64,000 nt of DNA from Gimesia alba (GTDB lineage: Bacteria > Planctomycetota > Planctomycetia > Planctomycetales > Planctomycetaceae), in the NCBI RefSeq assembly GCF_007744675.1, contig NZ_CP036269.1:3823546-3887545 (forward strand). The letters are read 5' to 3'. Positions 17,388 through 26,295 of the stretch are shown in pieces; position 1 is the first letter of the stretch; the number at the start of each line of letters is the position of its first letter. The notes below the pieces were generated by a model. That model was not told where the DNA came from. It made no database searches and saw nothing but the letters and a program-made list of their open reading frames with translations. The position numbers were made by a program, and so were the translations under genes.

Positions 17388-18770
17388 ATGCGTATAGTGA
17401 AAATGCTCAAACCGATATTATTTCTGCTGTCCGTTGTACTCTGGACCAGGTTACCGCTTCAGGCTGCAGAAAAGCCAACCAAGCCGAATGTGCTGGTGAT
17501 TTTGGTAGATGATCTCGGCTATGGTGATTTGAGTAGCTATGGGGCCACCGATTTGAAATCGCCGCAGATCGATCAGCTCATTGGCCGCGGGATGAAGTTT
17601 ACAAATTTTTATGCAAACTGCCCTGTTTGCTCTCCGACGAGAGCTGCTTTATTGACCGGGCGCTATCAAGACCTGGTTGGTGTTCCCGGAGTGATCCGAA
17701 CTCACCCTGAGAATAGTTGGGGGTACTTATTGCCTACGGCAATCACATTAGCGGATGTTTTTCATCAAGCAGGCTATTACACCGGCATCATTGGGAAGTG
17801 GCACTTGGGACTTGAATCGCCCAATACACCGAATGAGCGTGGATTTGATTTCTTTCATGGATTTCTTGGTGACATGATGGATGATTATTACCAGCACCGA
17901 AGACACAACGTAAATTATATGCGACTCAATCAGAAAACGATTGATCCCCAAGGCCATGCCACTGATTTGTTTACAGATTGGGCCTGTGAGTTTTTGCAGC
18001 AACAGGCAACGAGTCCAAAACCGTTCTTTTTGTATCTGGCTTACAATGCTCCGCATACTCCCATTCAACCTCCGAAAGAGTGGGTTGAAAAAGTCGTTCG
18101 ACGTGAACCCGGCATCGACCCCAAACGCGCGAAGTTGGTTGCGCTAATTGAGCACCTGGATGAGGGAATCGGAAAAGTCATTCAGACACTGGATCAAACA
18201 GGCTTAAGCGAGAATACGATCATTGTATTCAGCTCGGATAACGGCGGACAATTAAGTGTGGGGGCGAATAATGGGAACCTTCGCGACGGCAAACAGAGCG
18301 TTTACGAAGGGGGGCTGAAAGTTCCTACCGGAGTCGTCTGGCAAAATCGGATTGCGCCCCAATCCCAGAGTGACTTCATGGCAATGAGCATGGATCTGTT
18401 CCCGACGGTATGCGAAGCGGCTGGAATTTCTGTACCTGAAGGTTTAGACGCCGTCAGTATTTTGCCAACTCTTGAAGGTAAGACGCAGGCTCCGTTACGG
18501 CAGAACTGGTTCTATCGCAGACGTGAAGGAGGAACGCGTTATGGAGGAAAAACGATTGAAGCAGTCCGCAGTGGTGACTGGAAGCTACTGCAGAACAGCC
18601 CCTTCGCGCCGCTGGAACTTTACAACTTGAAAGCTGATCCGCTGGAGAAAAATAATCTCGCCGAGAAAAATCGAAAAAAGTTCAATCAGATGTCAGCACT
18701 GCTGCGGGCTGAGATCCAGCGTTATGGAAGTGTTCCCTGGCAGAAACCGATCTCAAGTACTTCTGATTGA
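17388..18770 (+). CDS. Sulfatase (arylsulfatase family), exported
   Basis: This 460-residue type I sulfatase has a signal peptide (residues 1-27, ending at LQAAE). Metal-binding Asp residues occur in 'VDDLGYGDL' (41-42), and the formylglycine site is CSPTR at residues 81-85, so maturation needs a formylglycine-generating enzyme. 'GKWHLG' and 'SDNGG' are further sulfatase signatures. The substrate is probably a sulfated polysaccharide; planctomycetes carry many such enzymes. Length is normal. It is convergent with the LRR lipoprotein gene, 13 bp apart. Confidence 0.94.
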   Translation: MRIVKMLKPILFLLSVVLWTRLPLQAAEKPTKPNVLVILVDDLGYGDLSSYGATDLKSPQIDQLIGRGMKFTNFYANCPVCSPTRAALLTGRYQDLVGVPGVIRTHPENSWGYLLPTAITLADVFHQAGYYTGIIGKWHLGLESPNTPNERGFDFFHGFLGDMMDDYYQHRRHNVNYMRLNQKTIDPQGHATDLFTDWACEFLQQQATSPKPFFLYLAYNAPHTPIQPPKEWVEKVVRREPGIDPKRAKLVALIEHLDEGIGKVIQTLDQTGLSENTIIVFSSDNGGQLSVGANNGNLRDGKQSVYEGGLKVPTGVVWQNRIAPQSQSDFMAMSMDLFPTVCEAAGISVPEGLDAVSILPTLEGKTQAPLRQNWFYRRREGGTRYGGKTIEAVRSGDWKLLQNSPFAPLELYNLKADPLEKNNLAEKNRKKFNQMSALLRAEIQRYGSVPWQKPISSTSD

Positions 18771-18783
18771 TCTTTGCTGCGGG

Positions 18784-19308
18784 CTATTTGTAAATTGTAC
18801 AGTCGCGTAGATTCGCTTTGAGGTCCTCGATCGTTTGCGGTTTTACCGCAGTTCCGTACAGAAAGATCTTTCGCAATTGGGGAAATCGTGTCAGTTTACT
18901 GACCTCTTCATCTGTGACACGCGTGTAGGCAATTTCCAATGATTGCAACTTTGGTAAACCAGAAATATTCGCCAGGCCTTTGTTGGTCAGATTGGTTCCG
19001 TGCAGATTCAGCGATTCCAGATAGGGCAAATCGACAAACTTTTTCATATCAAGATCTTTAATTTTGGCATCTGTTAAATCGATCTCTCGAACAGCAAAAT
19101 CTCCTTCCGGAATTTTGCCAGTTGTATCGATGGGGAGATCACTGTTGACCGGAATGACTTTCCCCCCGGCCTGCAGAACGAACTCCGTCACTGCCCTGCT
19201 GTTGGGGTCATGAGTCCCACAGCCACAGGTCAGCAGGCAGATCATTGTGATGAAACAAATTCCTGGTGAGAGCCTTCTGGCGAATGGTTTTATGGTCAAG
19301 TTCTGCAT
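18784..19308 (-). CDS. Leucine-rich-repeat lipoprotein
   Basis: This protein of about 174 residues has a hydrophobic leader ending in 'CLLTCGCG', which looks like a lipoprotein cleavage site, followed by four or so leucine-rich repeats ('LPYLESLNLHGTNLTNKGLANISGLPKLQSLEIAYT' is the type region, roughly residues 90-150). LRRs of this bacterial kind mediate protein binding at the cell surface, and the partner is unknown. The start is uncertain: 19308 gives a good signal peptide, whereas in-frame starts at 19335 or 19368 add residues partly encoded by the adjacent repeat copy at 19355-19450. Confidence 0.7.
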   Translation of the reverse strand: MQNLTIKPFARRLSPGICFITMICLLTCGCGTHDPNSRAVTEFVLQAGGKVIPVNSDLPIDTTGKIPEGDFAVREIDLTDAKIKDLDMKKFVDLPYLESLNLHGTNLTNKGLANISGLPKLQSLEIAYTRVTDEEVSKLTRFPQLRKIFLYGTAVKPQTIEDLKANLRDCTIYK

Positions 19309-19354
19309 GTTACACCCAAATTCTTGAGGAGCCATTGACTCTGGCAGGATAGTT

Positions 19355-19450
19355 CTAGATCGCATCACATTTTACCATAGCGTGTTTCAATCTAATATAC
19401 TCGGTCCAAATGGCCTTGGAAACGCGACAATAAAACTGGACACAGTCTGG
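19355..19450. repeat. 96-bp dispersed palindromic repeat, copy 2
   Basis: This has the same length and orientation as copy 1 at 16502-16597, with only scattered substitutions, and the same imperfect inverted-repeat arms. It is bounded by CTAG at the left and CTGG at the right. It lies in the gap between the divergent LRR lipoprotein and GGQ-protein genes, 46 bp upstream of the preferred LRR start. Confidence 0.85.
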
Positions 19451-19573
19451 CAGAAGGCGATCGAGATTATCTATAATCATAGACCGCCCGCTGTATCATA
19501 GTCGGATTATTTTGATCTGTGAAGCACGCTGAAAACACAACATGGCTTCTTTTGAAAAGTAAAGTGATTTGAG

Positions 19574-20110
19574 ATGACTTCGGCCGATTCTGTGAAAACA
19601 CTCTACGGAAAGGTTCATCCTGCTTGCCTCGATCAGGAGTTGTTACTCAAAGATTGTAAAATCCAGCATGTCAGGCGCTCAGGGCCAGGAGGACAGCATC
19701 GCAACAAAGTGGAAACCGGAGTTGTGATCAAGCACCTTCCAACAAATATCATCGGAGAAGCGTCTGAAACACGACAGCAGGCTCGAAATCGTCAGATGGC
19801 GATATTTCGATTGCGGGTGAATCTGGCAATCGAATATCGTTTGCAGGAGATTCCGGAATCCCCTTCTCCACTTTGGCAAGGGCGACTTAGAAATGGGACA
19901 CTCAAAGTAAATCCGGAGCATGATGATTTTCCGGCACTCCTTGCTGAAGCACTCGATTCAATCGCCCATTTTCAGTTTGATGTGAAAGCAGCCTGCCAGT
20001 TTCTGGGGTGTTCTTCATCACAGTTGATCAAGTTTTGCAAGAAAGATCCACGCGCGTTTAACTCGCTTAATCAAAAACGGAAGGAGGCGGGACTTCACCC
20101 ATTGAAGTAA
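19574..20110 (+). CDS. GGQ-domain peptide chain release factor-like protein
   Basis: This 178-residue protein has the class I release factor catalytic domain, with GGQ at residues 39-41 in 'SGPGGQHRNKVETGV', but has no stop-codon-recognition domain. This layout is that of ribosome-rescue hydrolases (ArfB/ICT1, C12orf65-like). The C-terminal 60 residues do not form the usual basic Lys/Arg-rich tail of ArfB; instead there is a compact helical segment ('ACQFLGCSSSQLIKFCKKD') that resembles a helix-turn-helix. I infer peptidyl-tRNA hydrolysis on stalled ribosomes. ATG 19574 is used; GATTTGAG upstream is a weak ribosome-binding site. Confidence 0.82.
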   Translation: MTSADSVKTLYGKVHPACLDQELLLKDCKIQHVRRSGPGGQHRNKVETGVVIKHLPTNIIGEASETRQQARNRQMAIFRLRVNLAIEYRLQEIPESPSPLWQGRLRNGTLKVNPEHDDFPALLAEALDSIAHFQFDVKAACQFLGCSSSQLIKFCKKDPRAFNSLNQKRKEAGLHPLK

Positions 20111-20275
20111 GGACCGAAGTTCACTTTCCAGTCGAATGGAGAGAAACATCAATCCCTGTTTTTCGGTAGGATTCGCCATAGATCTTTCTCTGCTTGCTGA
20201 TAAAATGAAAGCAGCACAAGAAAGGCTGTTGCATGTCTCTCTGATTTTAGTGGCGCTGTTATTAGATACTATGAT

Positions 20276-21688
20276 ATGAAGCATCGACTCAATGAATTCT
20301 GGCAAAGGCGAGCGGAATGGCGTCCGGGGCTGATTATCATGTTCGTCGCCGCCTTTGTGTTTACTTATACGTTTCAAGCACCACTCACACTCGGCCGTTT
20401 GCACCATAACTTGCCTCTGATACTCAGGATTGTTGCGGCAGGCATCTTTCTTTGGGGATTCCATCAAGTTCTGATTTCGTTTTTTCCGAAATTAAAGCGA
20501 TTTCAGCTAAAACGGATTGGGCGAAATCGTGTCTCCCTCCCCCGAGATGGCGTCGTCTATTTATTAATCATGATGGTGCTCTTTGTCGGATCTGTGCTCT
20601 CTCGCGAAAACATGTTAATGCTGGTATTTGCGATGATGACGGGGCCATTTGTTCTCAATGGCTGGATCACATACAGCATGTTAAAGAACATTAAGTTAAA
20701 AAGAATCACTCCCCAAAGAGTAATGGTCGGTGAAACCTTTACCGCTGAAATCATTTTAGAAAATAATAAAAGACTCATCGCGGCTTATCTGATGGAAGTG
20801 AATGACAGCTTCTCCAATCGCGATGATCAACTGGAAGCATCAGTTGTCTTCAGACGCGTTGGGCCACGTCAGAACTTGTCGGCTCACTATTATGCGAAAT
20901 TGAAGCATAGAGGGATTTATCAATTCGGACCTTTACAGGTTTCAACCCGTTATCCTCTGGGGCTGGTGAAACGTGGCGCCATTTTTTCTGAATACAGTGA
21001 AATCATCGTCCATCCTCAAATTGGCAGATTAAGTTCGCATTGGGCTGACGATTTTTTCTCGATCGCAGAAATGGCTCAGCAGAATCAAAGTCGACGTGGT
21101 GTGTTTGATGACGAGTTTAACCACATCCGTGAGTACCGATCTGGTGACAGTCAACGCGCCATTCACTGGCGAAGTTCTGCCCGTCAGGGAGAATTGATGG
21201 TTCAGGAATACCATCAAAATCGAAACTACGATTTAATTATCGGACTGGACTTGTGGTTGCCCTCTTTTGCGAACCAGGAACAGGCAGAACGTGTGGAATG
21301 GGCGATCAGTTTTGTAGGAACACTTTGCAGAGAGCATTTACGATACAGCCGAGATACAAAACTGACTCTGGTTTCTCAAGGCAAGTCTCTGGAGCTGTTG
21401 GAAGTCGGCATTGGTTCGATGGGGCTGGAATATTTATTGGATTTTCTGGCAACACTCGAACCAGGTAAGTCACAGACCGATGGCGAATTTGCAAAATTGA
21501 TTTCACAAATGAGTTCCCCGCGTTCCAGAACGGTTCTACTCACAACAAGAAACGAAACTGGATCAAAAAAACACAACCGCCTGCAAACGATATTTGAAGA
21601 ACAGGGAGTCGAAGTCCATGGACAATGGAGAATGATTGAAGCAGATCCTGAAGTCCTCTCTCGTTGGCTCGTTCTGGAAACAGACTGA
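20276..21688 (+). CDS. DUF58 domain membrane protein
   Basis: This 470-residue protein has membrane helices at about residues 22-40, 50-68 and 95-135, then a long beta-rich section and the DUF58 core 'EYRSGDSQRAIHWRSSARQG' at about 285-305, followed by a VWA-like segment 'YDLIIGLDLWL'. DUF58 proteins usually pair with MoxR ATPases and transglutaminase-like proteins. Here the transglutaminase gene follows 38 bp downstream, but no moxR gene is adjacent; the only moxR in the window is at 55.6 kb. The precise function is unknown. ATG 20276 follows a short leader with no strong ribosome-binding site. Confidence 0.85.
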   Translation: MKHRLNEFWQRRAEWRPGLIIMFVAAFVFTYTFQAPLTLGRLHHNLPLILRIVAAGIFLWGFHQVLISFFPKLKRFQLKRIGRNRVSLPRDGVVYLLIMMVLFVGSVLSRENMLMLVFAMMTGPFVLNGWITYSMLKNIKLKRITPQRVMVGETFTAEIILENNKRLIAAYLMEVNDSFSNRDDQLEASVVFRRVGPRQNLSAHYYAKLKHRGIYQFGPLQVSTRYPLGLVKRGAIFSEYSEIIVHPQIGRLSSHWADDFFSIAEMAQQNQSRRGVFDDEFNHIREYRSGDSQRAIHWRSSARQGELMVQEYHQNRNYDLIIGLDLWLPSFANQEQAERVEWAISFVGTLCREHLRYSRDTKLTLVSQGKSLELLEVGIGSMGLEYLLDFLATLEPGKSQTDGEFAKLISQMSSPRSRTVLLTTRNETGSKKHNRLQTIFEEQGVEVHGQWRMIEADPEVLSRWLVLETD

Positions 21689-21726
21689 ATTCTTTTCTTA
21701 TAAATTCTATTAGCTGAGTAACTCTT

Positions 21727-24048
21727 GTGAATTTAACTCTCACATTTCAAGTTAGTATCTATCTGCTTGTCACTTTATCCAGCATCATGTTTATGATGGC
21801 CGAAGGGGGCATCTTCCCACAATTGTTGACAATTCCCCTGGGGTTGCTGACGCTGTTCTTTACAGATCGCTGGGAGAAATTCAGTCTCAGTCCTCTCTGG
21901 GCGAACATTTTTGGTCTGCTGGCGATTCTGATTGTCTGTGCAGAATTTTTCTCGAATATCGAAGGACGTTTGCTTGCCGGTGCCCATTTTTTAGTTTATC
22001 TCACCTGGATCATTCTTTTACAGAAGAAAAGCGATACCCAATATTGGTGGCTCTGTGCATTGGGATTTCTGCAGATCGCCGTCGGGGCGGTCCTCACTGA
22101 ATCGGGTTATTATGGTACTTTGCTTGTCATCTATCTGTTTTTAGCCATTTGGACGCTTTCCGTATTCTCGCTTTACAGAACACGAAACGCTTTTTTTCAG
22201 CAAGATGCGACGGTCGGCCTTCCCACTCTGAGCGTAGAGCAGACTACAGTTTCGCCATTTCAGCAACCCAGTCAGGTTCAAGGGGGAGTGCAATCAGACC
22301 AAAGCCGACGCTGGCTTACCGCGGAATTTTTCTGGGCGACGATCGGCTGCTCGATTTCAGCTCTATTAATTTCAATGTGTTTCTTCTTGCTGATTCCCCG
22401 TTTATGGGCAAATCGGTCTTTTTTCAATAATGAAACGCTTGAAGGGGGCAATAAACCACTGGTGGGTTTCACTGAAAAAGTACAACTCGGCGAAATGGGA
22501 GAGATTCTCGAGAGTTCTGAGCGTGTGCTGGAATTGGCGATCTATGATAATGAAACAAACGAGCCTGTTACAATCACAGAATTTGTTGAAAGGTATGGCT
22601 TAGACGAACCTCTCTTCCGCGGTACGGTGCTCTCAGAGTATCAAAATGGAAGTTGGAGTAAAGCGCGAAGACAACGACTGAGGGCTTCTGAATATCGGCC
22701 TACCAGATCGGATGAGCTTGATATAAAAGAACTTTATCGGCAGGAAATTATACTGGAACCGATAGGGACACGGGTCTTGTTTATGATGCAACCTCTTGTC
22801 GCTATGGATATGCTCAGTGACAGTAAAGACTATCTGAATCCGGAAACCGATGAAGTACGTCAAAAACAATTCCCGGGAAAAGAGGGGAACACAAAATACA
22901 ATATATTTACGGCGAAGAATCCTGACGAAAATAGTGAGCTGGCGAAGTTGTATCGTGAGGGGCTTTATTTAAGATTGCCGAGCAGAGATCTTAAACGACT
23001 CATCCAATATTCCAAAGATTTAATTGCAGCTCACCCGGAATTGAAAACGGACACTGAAAAAGCCAGATTTATCGAATCACATTTACGCGATTCTGGCGAA
23101 TTTAGTTACACTTTAAATATGTCGATTGAAGATCCCACGATTGATCCGGTTGAAGACTTTCTTTTCAATCGTAAGTCAGGACACTGTGAATACTATGCGT
23201 CGGCTCTGGCATTAATGTTAAGGGCCATTGGAGTTCCTACGCGTGTTATTACTGGATTCAAAGGGGGCGAACCAAAGTATTTATCAAATCAATTCGAAGT
23301 TCAGCAACGTCATGCCCATTCGTGGATCGAGGCCTATCTGGATGATCGTTGGGAAACGATGGATGCGACTCCCGCTTTACAGCGGGCAGAACTTGTCGCA
23401 AAGAATGCCGCTTCATTGGGTAGTTGGCGAGGAGCCAGCAAAATGCTGACCCAATTCTGGAACGATTATGTGATTGGGGTTTCCTATCAACGTCAAAAGC
23501 GTGCTTTTTATGACCCGATTATCAGAGCCGGAAAAAAACTGGGAAAACAGCTTTTGGATATTCGCGCTACCATTGCCGCTGCCATGAAAACGGTCAAAAG
23601 CTTTCTCTCTTCCCCCCGCCGTTGGTTTAGCTGGGAGGGAGGCGCAGCCGTCTTTATTCTCGCCGGTTTGTTTTTTGGTCTGAAATGGTTATTGAAAATA
23701 AGCATCAAGCTGTTCCGGTTCCTGTTCAATAAAGAAACAGATCAATCTGGGGCATTGCGCTCTGCGAATATTGCCTTCTATGCGAAGTTTCAAGCATTGC
23801 TTGAGAAGAAAGGGCTTGTTCGTGGTTGTTCAGAAACGCAGAAAGAGTTTTCAGATCACGTCAAAACCGACTTACGGACCGAACTGACTGATGCACAGAT
23901 CACCGATTATCCAGACCAGTTTACAGAACTCTATTACCAGGTCCGGTACGGAGATCACACTCTAGAACCGCGCGTCACAGATGAAATTCAACAAAAATTG
24001 ACGACTCTCGAATCTGTTTTACTGAAAGATGAACAAACACAAAATTGA
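21727..24048 (+). CDS. TgpA-like membrane transglutaminase domain protein
   Basis: This is a 773-residue protein. The N-terminus has six or so membrane helices (about residues 5-165, plus one near 205), then an extracytoplasmic domain with the transglutaminase-like triad Cys487 (GHCEYYAS), His531 (HAHSWIEAY) and Asp546 (WETMDATP). A further helix at about 645-665 precedes a cytoplasmic DUF4129-type tail. The architecture equals TgpA of Pseudomonas, an inner-membrane transglutaminase. It starts at GTG 21727 and forms a pair with the upstream DUF58 gene. Its 3' end meets the convergent permease gene 11 bp away. Confidence 0.9.
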   Translation: MNLTLTFQVSIYLLVTLSSIMFMMAEGGIFPQLLTIPLGLLTLFFTDRWEKFSLSPLWANIFGLLAILIVCAEFFSNIEGRLLAGAHFLVYLTWIILLQKKSDTQYWWLCALGFLQIAVGAVLTESGYYGTLLVIYLFLAIWTLSVFSLYRTRNAFFQQDATVGLPTLSVEQTTVSPFQQPSQVQGGVQSDQSRRWLTAEFFWATIGCSISALLISMCFFLLIPRLWANRSFFNNETLEGGNKPLVGFTEKVQLGEMGEILESSERVLELAIYDNETNEPVTITEFVERYGLDEPLFRGTVLSEYQNGSWSKARRQRLRASEYRPTRSDELDIKELYRQEIILEPIGTRVLFMMQPLVAMDMLSDSKDYLNPETDEVRQKQFPGKEGNTKYNIFTAKNPDENSELAKLYREGLYLRLPSRDLKRLIQYSKDLIAAHPELKTDTEKARFIESHLRDSGEFSYTLNMSIEDPTIDPVEDFLFNRKSGHCEYYASALALMLRAIGVPTRVITGFKGGEPKYLSNQFEVQQRHAHSWIEAYLDDRWETMDATPALQRAELVAKNAASLGSWRGASKMLTQFWNDYVIGVSYQRQKRAFYDPIIRAGKKLGKQLLDIRATIAAAMKTVKSFLSSPRRWFSWEGGAAVFILAGLFFGLKWLLKISIKLFRFLFNKETDQSGALRSANIAFYAKFQALLEKKGLVRGCSETQKEFSDHVKTDLRTELTDAQITDYPDQFTELYYQVRYGDHTLEPRVTDEIQQKLTTLESVLLKDEQTQN

Positions 24049-24059
24049 ATTGTGATTGT

Positions 24060-25169
24060 TCAAGCATCACGTAAGCGAGGATCAGAGGCTTCCTGAAGTC
24101 CTTCACCAATCAGATTATAGGCCAGCACTGCCAGGAAGATTGCCATTCCCGGAAAGACGATCAACCACCACATCTGTAAGTTTTGTCGCCCCAGGTTGAG
24201 TAAAGTCCCCCAACTAGGATTGGGAGGGGGGGCACCAAACCCCAGGAAACTCAGACCGCTTTCAATCAAAATAGCGGCAGCAATTCCAAATGTAATGGGA
24301 ACCAATACGGGTGCTAGTGAGTTTGGCAGTATATAGCGGAAAATAATTCGGAACTGACCTACGCCTGTTGTTTTGGCAGCTAGAACAAAATCACTTTCTC
24401 GAAGCTTCATGAATTCGGCGCGGGCCAGACGGGCAATCCCCGTCCAGCCAGTACAGCCGATAATCGCCATCATGTGCCAAATGGTGGGGGAATCAATAAT
24501 GGCGATGATGGCGAGAATTAAAATCAAAGTGGGAATACACATTACGACTTCAATCAGACGACTGAGTGCCATATCAATCCATTTGCCATAAAATCCAGCT
24601 AATGCACCGACAATGATCCCAATGACACCCGCAATCCCCATCGAGACAAAACCGACGAGTAAGGCGATCGTGGTTCCATGCACCATTTGCGCAAATACGT
24701 CGACGCCACGTTGGTCGGTCCCAAACCAGTTTCGCAGACTGGGAGCGCCGTTATCCTGAGTGGGATTGCCTGGCAGTCCCTTCCATTCATTGTCATAAAC
24801 ACGGCGATAGGGGTCTTGATAGACTAAAGGCCAGATCGCCCAGCTGTGAGGGTCTTTCTTCTTGAGATTTTCAGGAAAGCGATTTCGAAATCGATCTTTA
24901 TAGAAGATCGGGTTTTCCCATTCGCGTCGAAAATAGCCCATGGCTGGAAAATAGATGTGTCCTTTGTATTTGCATATAATGGGTTTCGTACCGGCAATCG
25001 CAGGAGCAAAGACCGCGACAATTCCCAGGAACCCAATATAGATCAGAGCCAGCATTGCCATTTTGCGGCCCTTAAAACGTTGCCAGGTTTCAGCCCAGAA
25101 ACTGGGGGACTTTGCCACAGCCTTCCGCTCTTTAGAAGAGGTTGTCTTTTCTTCAGATTGCTCTTGCAT
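24060..25169 (-). CDS. Oligopeptide ABC transporter permease (DppC/OppC type)
   Basis: This 369-residue inner-membrane permease has an N-terminal cytoplasmic segment, a first helix at about residues 36-55 and a large extracytoplasmic insertion of about 100 residues containing 'NWFGTDQRGVDVFAQMVHG', which is the OppC-family start signature. Five more helices and the EAA loop ('AAKTTGVGQFRIIFRYILPN') follow. It is the last gene of the minus-strand importer (ATPase, CAP protein, binding lipoprotein, DppB type, DppC type). The insertion before the signature is longer than in E. coli DppC, as in other planctomycete homologues I recall. Confidence 0.92.
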   Translation of the reverse strand: MQEQSEEKTTSSKERKAVAKSPSFWAETWQRFKGRKMAMLALIYIGFLGIVAVFAPAIAGTKPIICKYKGHIYFPAMGYFRREWENPIFYKDRFRNRFPENLKKKDPHSWAIWPLVYQDPYRRVYDNEWKGLPGNPTQDNGAPSLRNWFGTDQRGVDVFAQMVHGTTIALLVGFVSMGIAGVIGIIVGALAGFYGKWIDMALSRLIEVVMCIPTLILILAIIAIIDSPTIWHMMAIIGCTGWTGIARLARAEFMKLRESDFVLAAKTTGVGQFRIIFRYILPNSLAPVLVPITFGIAAAILIESGLSFLGFGAPPPNPSWGTLLNLGRQNLQMWWLIVFPGMAIFLAVLAYNLIGEGLQEASDPRLRDA

Positions 25170-25230
25170 AGTTATTATGATTCAAAAGGAATGCGACAAG
25201 TAGGATAAATGATAACTTCATAATCTCTTG

Positions 25231-26217
25231 TTAATGGTCTGCAATCTTCACGCGCGGGTCTGCCATCGCATAGAAGATATCCGCTAGCAACTGGCCTGCT
25301 AACGTCAAAATGGAAAACATCAGCGTCAAGCCCATGATCGTGGGATAGTCTCGTTCCAGAATTGACTCGAAATAAAGCTGCCCCATTCCCGGCCAGCTGA
25401 AAATTCGTTCGATGATCACAGAACCGCCCAACAGAGATGGCAGAGTCAAACCAATTAACGTGACCAGTGGAATGAACGTATTGCGAAATGCATGTTTGAC
25501 TAACACGTTAATCGGCCCCAGACCTTTTGCGCGTGCTGTGCGGATATAGTCTTGTCTCAGAACTTCATGCATATTCGCGCGAATGAAGCGACTATAATAA
25601 GCCAGACTGCCATAGGTGTAACAGATCACCGGCATCAGCGCATGTTTGAATATATCCCAGGTTTGCTGCGCGCCGGTCATGGATGAATAACCATCGCTTT
25701 TCATTCCATATAAGGGCAGCCATCCCAATTTGTTCGCTAAATAGATCTGCAGGAACAGAGCCGCCACGAAACTCGGAAATGAATACAGCATGTAGAGAAT
25801 CGTTCCGACCGTCCGTTCATCCAGTTTCCCTTGCCTTGCTGACGAATATAAGCCGATCGGAATTGCCAGGAGATAGGTCAGAAACAGAGAACTTATCGAT
25901 AAAATCAGAGTCGGGCCCATGCGCTCATGAATGAGACGGGAGACGGGCTGTTTTCGTGAGATAGACCGACCGAAATCGAGTCGAAAAACATTTCCAACCC
26001 AGAGGGCATATGCCTGCGGCCATGGCTTATTAAGTCCGTAAGCTTTCCTCATGCGTTCTATATCAGCCGGATTTAATTCTTTTCCCGGATCCACCATGGC
26101 CATCTGGGTCGAAATAGGCGACCCAGGCATGTTACGGATCAGTCCAAAAATAATGAACGTAATCAGAATAAGAGTAATCAGGCCGATGAAGAGCCTACGC
26201 ACAAGATAGCTGAACAT
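25231..26217 (-). CDS. Oligopeptide ABC transporter permease (DppB/OppB type)
   Basis: This permease of about 328 residues begins with 'YLVRRLFIGLITLILITFIIF', the typical DppB first helix, and has six helices. It also has the EAA loop 'RTARAKGLGPINVLVKHAFRN' region and 'IERIFSWPGMGQLYFESI', a strong DppB signature. It works as the partner of the adjacent DppC-type permease for peptide or similar solute import. ATG 26217 is preferred to TTG 26226. Gap to the DppC gene is 61 bp and to the binding-protein gene 78 bp. Confidence 0.93.
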   Translation of the reverse strand: MFSYLVRRLFIGLITLILITFIIFGLIRNMPGSPISTQMAMVDPGKELNPADIERMRKAYGLNKPWPQAYALWVGNVFRLDFGRSISRKQPVSRLIHERMGPTLILSISSLFLTYLLAIPIGLYSSARQGKLDERTVGTILYMLYSFPSFVAALFLQIYLANKLGWLPLYGMKSDGYSSMTGAQQTWDIFKHALMPVICYTYGSLAYYSRFIRANMHEVLRQDYIRTARAKGLGPINVLVKHAFRNTFIPLVTLIGLTLPSLLGGSVIIERIFSWPGMGQLYFESILERDYPTIMGLTLMFSILTLAGQLLADIFYAMADPRVKIADH

Positions 26218-26295
26218 GCTTTTCAATCAATCCATTAACAGAATCAACAAAAATCGTAGCGACTGACAACGCAATTTGAAAAGAGCATTATCAGG

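Noticed and set aside
20018-20467. Open frame of 149 codons on the minus strand
   Set aside because: It overlaps the ends of the GGQ protein and DUF58 genes in antisense, has no ribosome-binding site and no recognisable motif.
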